DNA of 6,089 nt from Accumulibacter sp. (GTDB lineage: Bacteria; Pseudomonadota; Gammaproteobacteria; Burkholderiales; Rhodocyclaceae), in contig JAISNE010000038.1 of assembly GCA_031276375.1 (NCBI GenBank), forward strand, positions 1-6,089, given 5' to 3'. How positions within the stretch are numbered: position 1 is the stretch's first letter; the number at the start of each line of letters is the position of its first letter. The translations under genes and the position numbers were made by a program. The notes under the pieces were generated by a model. It saw nothing but the letters and a program-made list of their open reading frames with translations, searched no databases and was not told where the DNA came from. Shown piece after piece: positions 4,605-6,089 of the stretch.

Positions 4605-5537
4605 GTTCACCGTCTTCGCCGCCGGGAACACGGCATGGCGCTGATCGTGGCGATTCTCATCGCCGCGCTGGTCGCTTCGCTGGCCTTCGCGTTGAGCGCC
4701 AGGGAGCGGCTGTGGCTGACCCAGCTTGGCAACCGCAACGATTTTGCCGCGGCCCAGTCGACCGCGCTGTCCGCCATCGATCTGGCGCGGCTCTCTCTGC
4801 GCGACGACATGCGCAACAATCATGTCGACCATCTGTTCGAGGCCTGGACGGTTCCGGTGCCGCCGATCAACGTCGAGGATGGACGCGTCGGCGGACGGAT
4901 CGTCGAGTTGCAGGGACGCTTGAATCTCTACACTTTGCAGAGCAACGGCAAGGTGAACGCGGCCGGCGTGCTCGCGCTGCAACGCCTCTTGTCCACACAG
5001 AGTCTGCCGGCCGCCTGGGCGGGCAAAATGGCCGAGGCCATGGCGGCGCGAGTGACGCTGTGGCTGAAGGCGCGGAAGCTGGACGCGGCGGCGGCGCGGA
5101 TCACCGGCAAGCTGCTGCCGGTGTCCAGCCCGATGGAACTGGGGGAACTGGCCGGATTGAGCGGCGGCGACATCGAAAAGCTGGCGGCGATCGAGCCATT
5201 GACCGCGCTGCTGCCCGAATCGACGCCGGTCAATGTCAACTTCGCGCCGCCGGAAGTCCTGATGGCGGTGATTCCGGGTCTGTCGCTGCAGGACGCGGAG
5301 TCGCTCGTCAGCCGCCGGGCGCGGGCGCATTTCACCTCGGCGCGGGGTTTCGTCAATGCCCTGCCGGAGAAACTGCGCAAGTCCACACCCGCGTCCGCGG
5401 CCCTCTATACCGTCGAGAGCCAGTATTTCCTGTCCGAGGCCGAAGCCTGGTACGGACGTGTCCATGTCCGCTTGCAGGCGCTGCTGTACCGCCAGCGCGG
5501 CAGAATGCCCGAGATCGTGTGGGTCAGAAGGGAGTAG
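4584..5537 (+). CDS. gspK: Minor pseudopilin GspK (tip subunit)
   Basis: GspK is the large pseudopilin capping the pseudopilus tip above GspI and GspJ. The product is 317 aa, the usual family length. After a basic leader (RLRRREHG) the peptidase site is Gly17 before Met18-Ala-Leu-Ile-Val22. The Glu at +5 is absent, as is characteristic of GspK. A hydrophobic helix follows to about residue 38. The large periplasmic part shows LQGRLNLYTLQ (109-119), SSPMELGELAGL (181-192) and NVNFAPPEVLMAVIPGL (217-233), the helix-rich GspK segments, and ends in IVWVRRE. The start ATG at 4584 overlaps the gspJ stop by 4 bp; an in-frame ATG at 4404 inside gspJ gives an implausible 60-residue extension. No good Shine-Dalgarno is visible, so coupling to gspJ is likely. 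It is the last gene of the cluster: gspL and gspM do not follow. Confidence 0.94.
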   Translation: MKNAMKNVHRLRRREHGMALIVAILIAALVASLAFALSARERLWLTQLGNRNDFAAAQSTALSAIDLARLSLRDDMRNNHVDHLFEAWTVPVPPINVEDGRVGGRIVELQGRLNLYTLQSNGKVNAAGVLALQRLLSTQSLPAAWAGKMAEAMAARVTLWLKARKLDAAAARITGKLLPVSSPMELGELAGLSGGDIEKLAAIEPLTALLPESTPVNVNFAPPEVLMAVIPGLSLQDAESLVSRRARAHFTSARGFVNALPEKLRKSTPASAALYTVESQYFLSEAEAWYGRVHVRLQALLYRQRGRMPEIVWVRRE

Positions 5538-5910
5538 GCCGGCGGCGGACGATGGGCGCGTCAGGCTCGCGTTCCACCGCTGGCGCGCCCGCAACGGGTT
5601 TGCGCACGGCGATCGCGGGCGGCGCGTTGGGATCATGTTCGGCCGTTGGCGCGCCGTGGACCGCGCGGGACGGATCCAGCGCTTTTCTTGCTGCCACCTT
5701 CGTGGTTTCGGCGGCCTGACGCGCCGCCGCCTTCGCCGCGGCGCGTTTCTTGAACTTGAGAAGATACAGCGTCCAGTCGTGGAACGAGATTTCCGCTATC
5801 TCGGTTTGCCGCCGGTCTTTTTTGACCCGGCGTTCCCGGTATCCTGGCGGCGGGCCGTCGTCCTTCACCCTGCGGTCGGTCGACTTGCGCTTTTCATCGA
5901 ATAGAGTCAT
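5524..5910 (-). CDS. Uncharacterised small basic protein with DRR motifs
   Basis: A 128-aa product I cannot assign to a family. The N-terminal third is strongly basic with three related motifs, STDRR (10-14), YRERR (24-28) and KKDRRQTEI (30-38). A short amphipathic-looking block follows (AEISFHDWTLYLLKF, 39-53), then a Lys/Ala-rich probable helix (54-77). The C-terminal third is Pro/Ala-rich with an internal repeat: GAPTAEHDPNAP (87-98) and GAPAVEREPDAP (108-119). There is no signal peptide or membrane helix, so it is probably cytoplasmic or nucleic-acid- or membrane-associated (inference). Evidence that it is real: an ATG near a purine-rich GAGAG about 7 nt upstream, codon-like GC bias, and coherent domain-like composition. 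It converges with gspK and their ends overlap by 14 bp. Any link to secretion is unproven. Confidence 0.7.
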   Translation of the reverse strand: MTLFDEKRKSTDRRVKDDGPPPGYRERRVKKDRRQTEIAEISFHDWTLYLLKFKKRAAAKAAARQAAETTKVAARKALDPSRAVHGAPTAEHDPNAPPAIAVRKPVAGAPAVEREPDAPIVRRRPTPF

Positions 5911-5911
5911 G

Positions 5912-5923
5912 AGAGAGCTCTCT
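5912..5923. promoter_or_regulatory. 12-bp perfect palindrome at the start of the - strand gene
   Basis: AGAGAGCTCTCT is self-complementary and lies one base upstream of the ATG (5908-5910) of the - strand gene. It covers that gene's only Shine-Dalgarno-like stretch (GAGAG). It could be an operator half-site pair or a weak occluding structure, or occur by chance. Confidence 0.3.
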
Positions 5924-5924
5924 A

Positions 5925-6089
5925 ATGTCGTAAATTGGAAATACGTTGAAACAAAATGCTCAGACGCCCTGGATAGCCTTGCCAGTACCGGACATTCTCA
6001 TCTACGAATTCACAACTCATGACACCAACATCCATGGATCGACCATCCGGACCCTGGCCGCCACAACCCTCCTCCCTCCTCGGGAAGAG
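5925..6089. other. AT-richer region upstream of the - strand gene, no confident gene
   Basis: Base composition falls compared with the operon, as expected for a promoter-bearing spacer. A clear -35/-10 pair for the - strand gene is not visible (TTGTTT at 5954-5959 on the - strand lacks a matching -10). One - strand frame stays open from the right edge to a TAG at 5922-5924 (55 codons, ending SILFQRISNLRH). Its codon use is unlike the neighbours, so coding is possible but not supported. Confidence 0.4.

Noticed and set aside
5750..6022. 90-codon + strand open frame over the - strand gene
   Set aside because: It mostly mirrors the better supported - strand gene and has no ribosome binding site or recognisable protein features.

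Overview
The window looks like a chromosomal segment of a high-GC Gram-negative bacterium, most likely a beta- or gammaproteobacterium. It carries six consecutive type II secretion system (T2SS) genes, gspF-gspG-gspH-gspI-gspJ-gspK, all on the + strand. Proteobacterial origin is inferred from the gene family, the base composition and the style of the intergenic repeats. No rRNA, tRNA or species-specific marker is present, so genus cannot be named.

Layout. Positions 1-156 hold the last 51 codons of an unrecognised + strand gene. Positions 157-1215 are a gene-free kilobase packed with repeats. It holds a MITE-like element (332-568) with 17-bp inverted ends and a candidate 5-bp target duplication, and an array of three diverged 46-48-nt palindromic units (686-822) with an inverted partner (863-911). 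Near gspF there is a 22-bp inverted repeat (998-1073) and a pyrimidine-rich CCGT-type repeat (about 1100-1131). Positions 1216-5537 are the gsp operon. The gap between gspF and gspG (2419-2549) contains a single sequence strongly resembling a type I-C CRISPR repeat (2425-2453), a second short hairpin, and a very strong Shine-Dalgarno for gspG. From gspG on, the genes are tightly packed: gspI and gspJ overlap by 23 bp and gspJ and gspK by 4 bp. The exception is a 77-bp gap with a GC-rich stem-loop before gspH. Positions 5524-5910 hold a small uncharacterised basic protein gene on the - strand whose end overlaps the end of gspK by 14 bp. The last 165 bases hold no confident gene.

How the genes work together. 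GspF is the inner-membrane platform protein around which the pseudopilus is assembled. GspG is the major pseudopilin, and GspH, GspI, GspJ and GspK are the minor pseudopilins that prime the pseudopilus and form its tip. All five pseudopilins show a prepilin-peptidase site (Gly before Phe or Met). Glu at +5 is present in G, H, I and J and absent in K, as known for the family. The operon stops at gspK: the outer-membrane secretin (D), the ATPase (E) and C, L and M are not in this window and would have to be encoded elsewhere.

The most unusual observation is the lone CRISPR-repeat-like sequence inside the secretion operon. The mobile-looking 237-bp element upstream and the hairpin in front of gspH come next.
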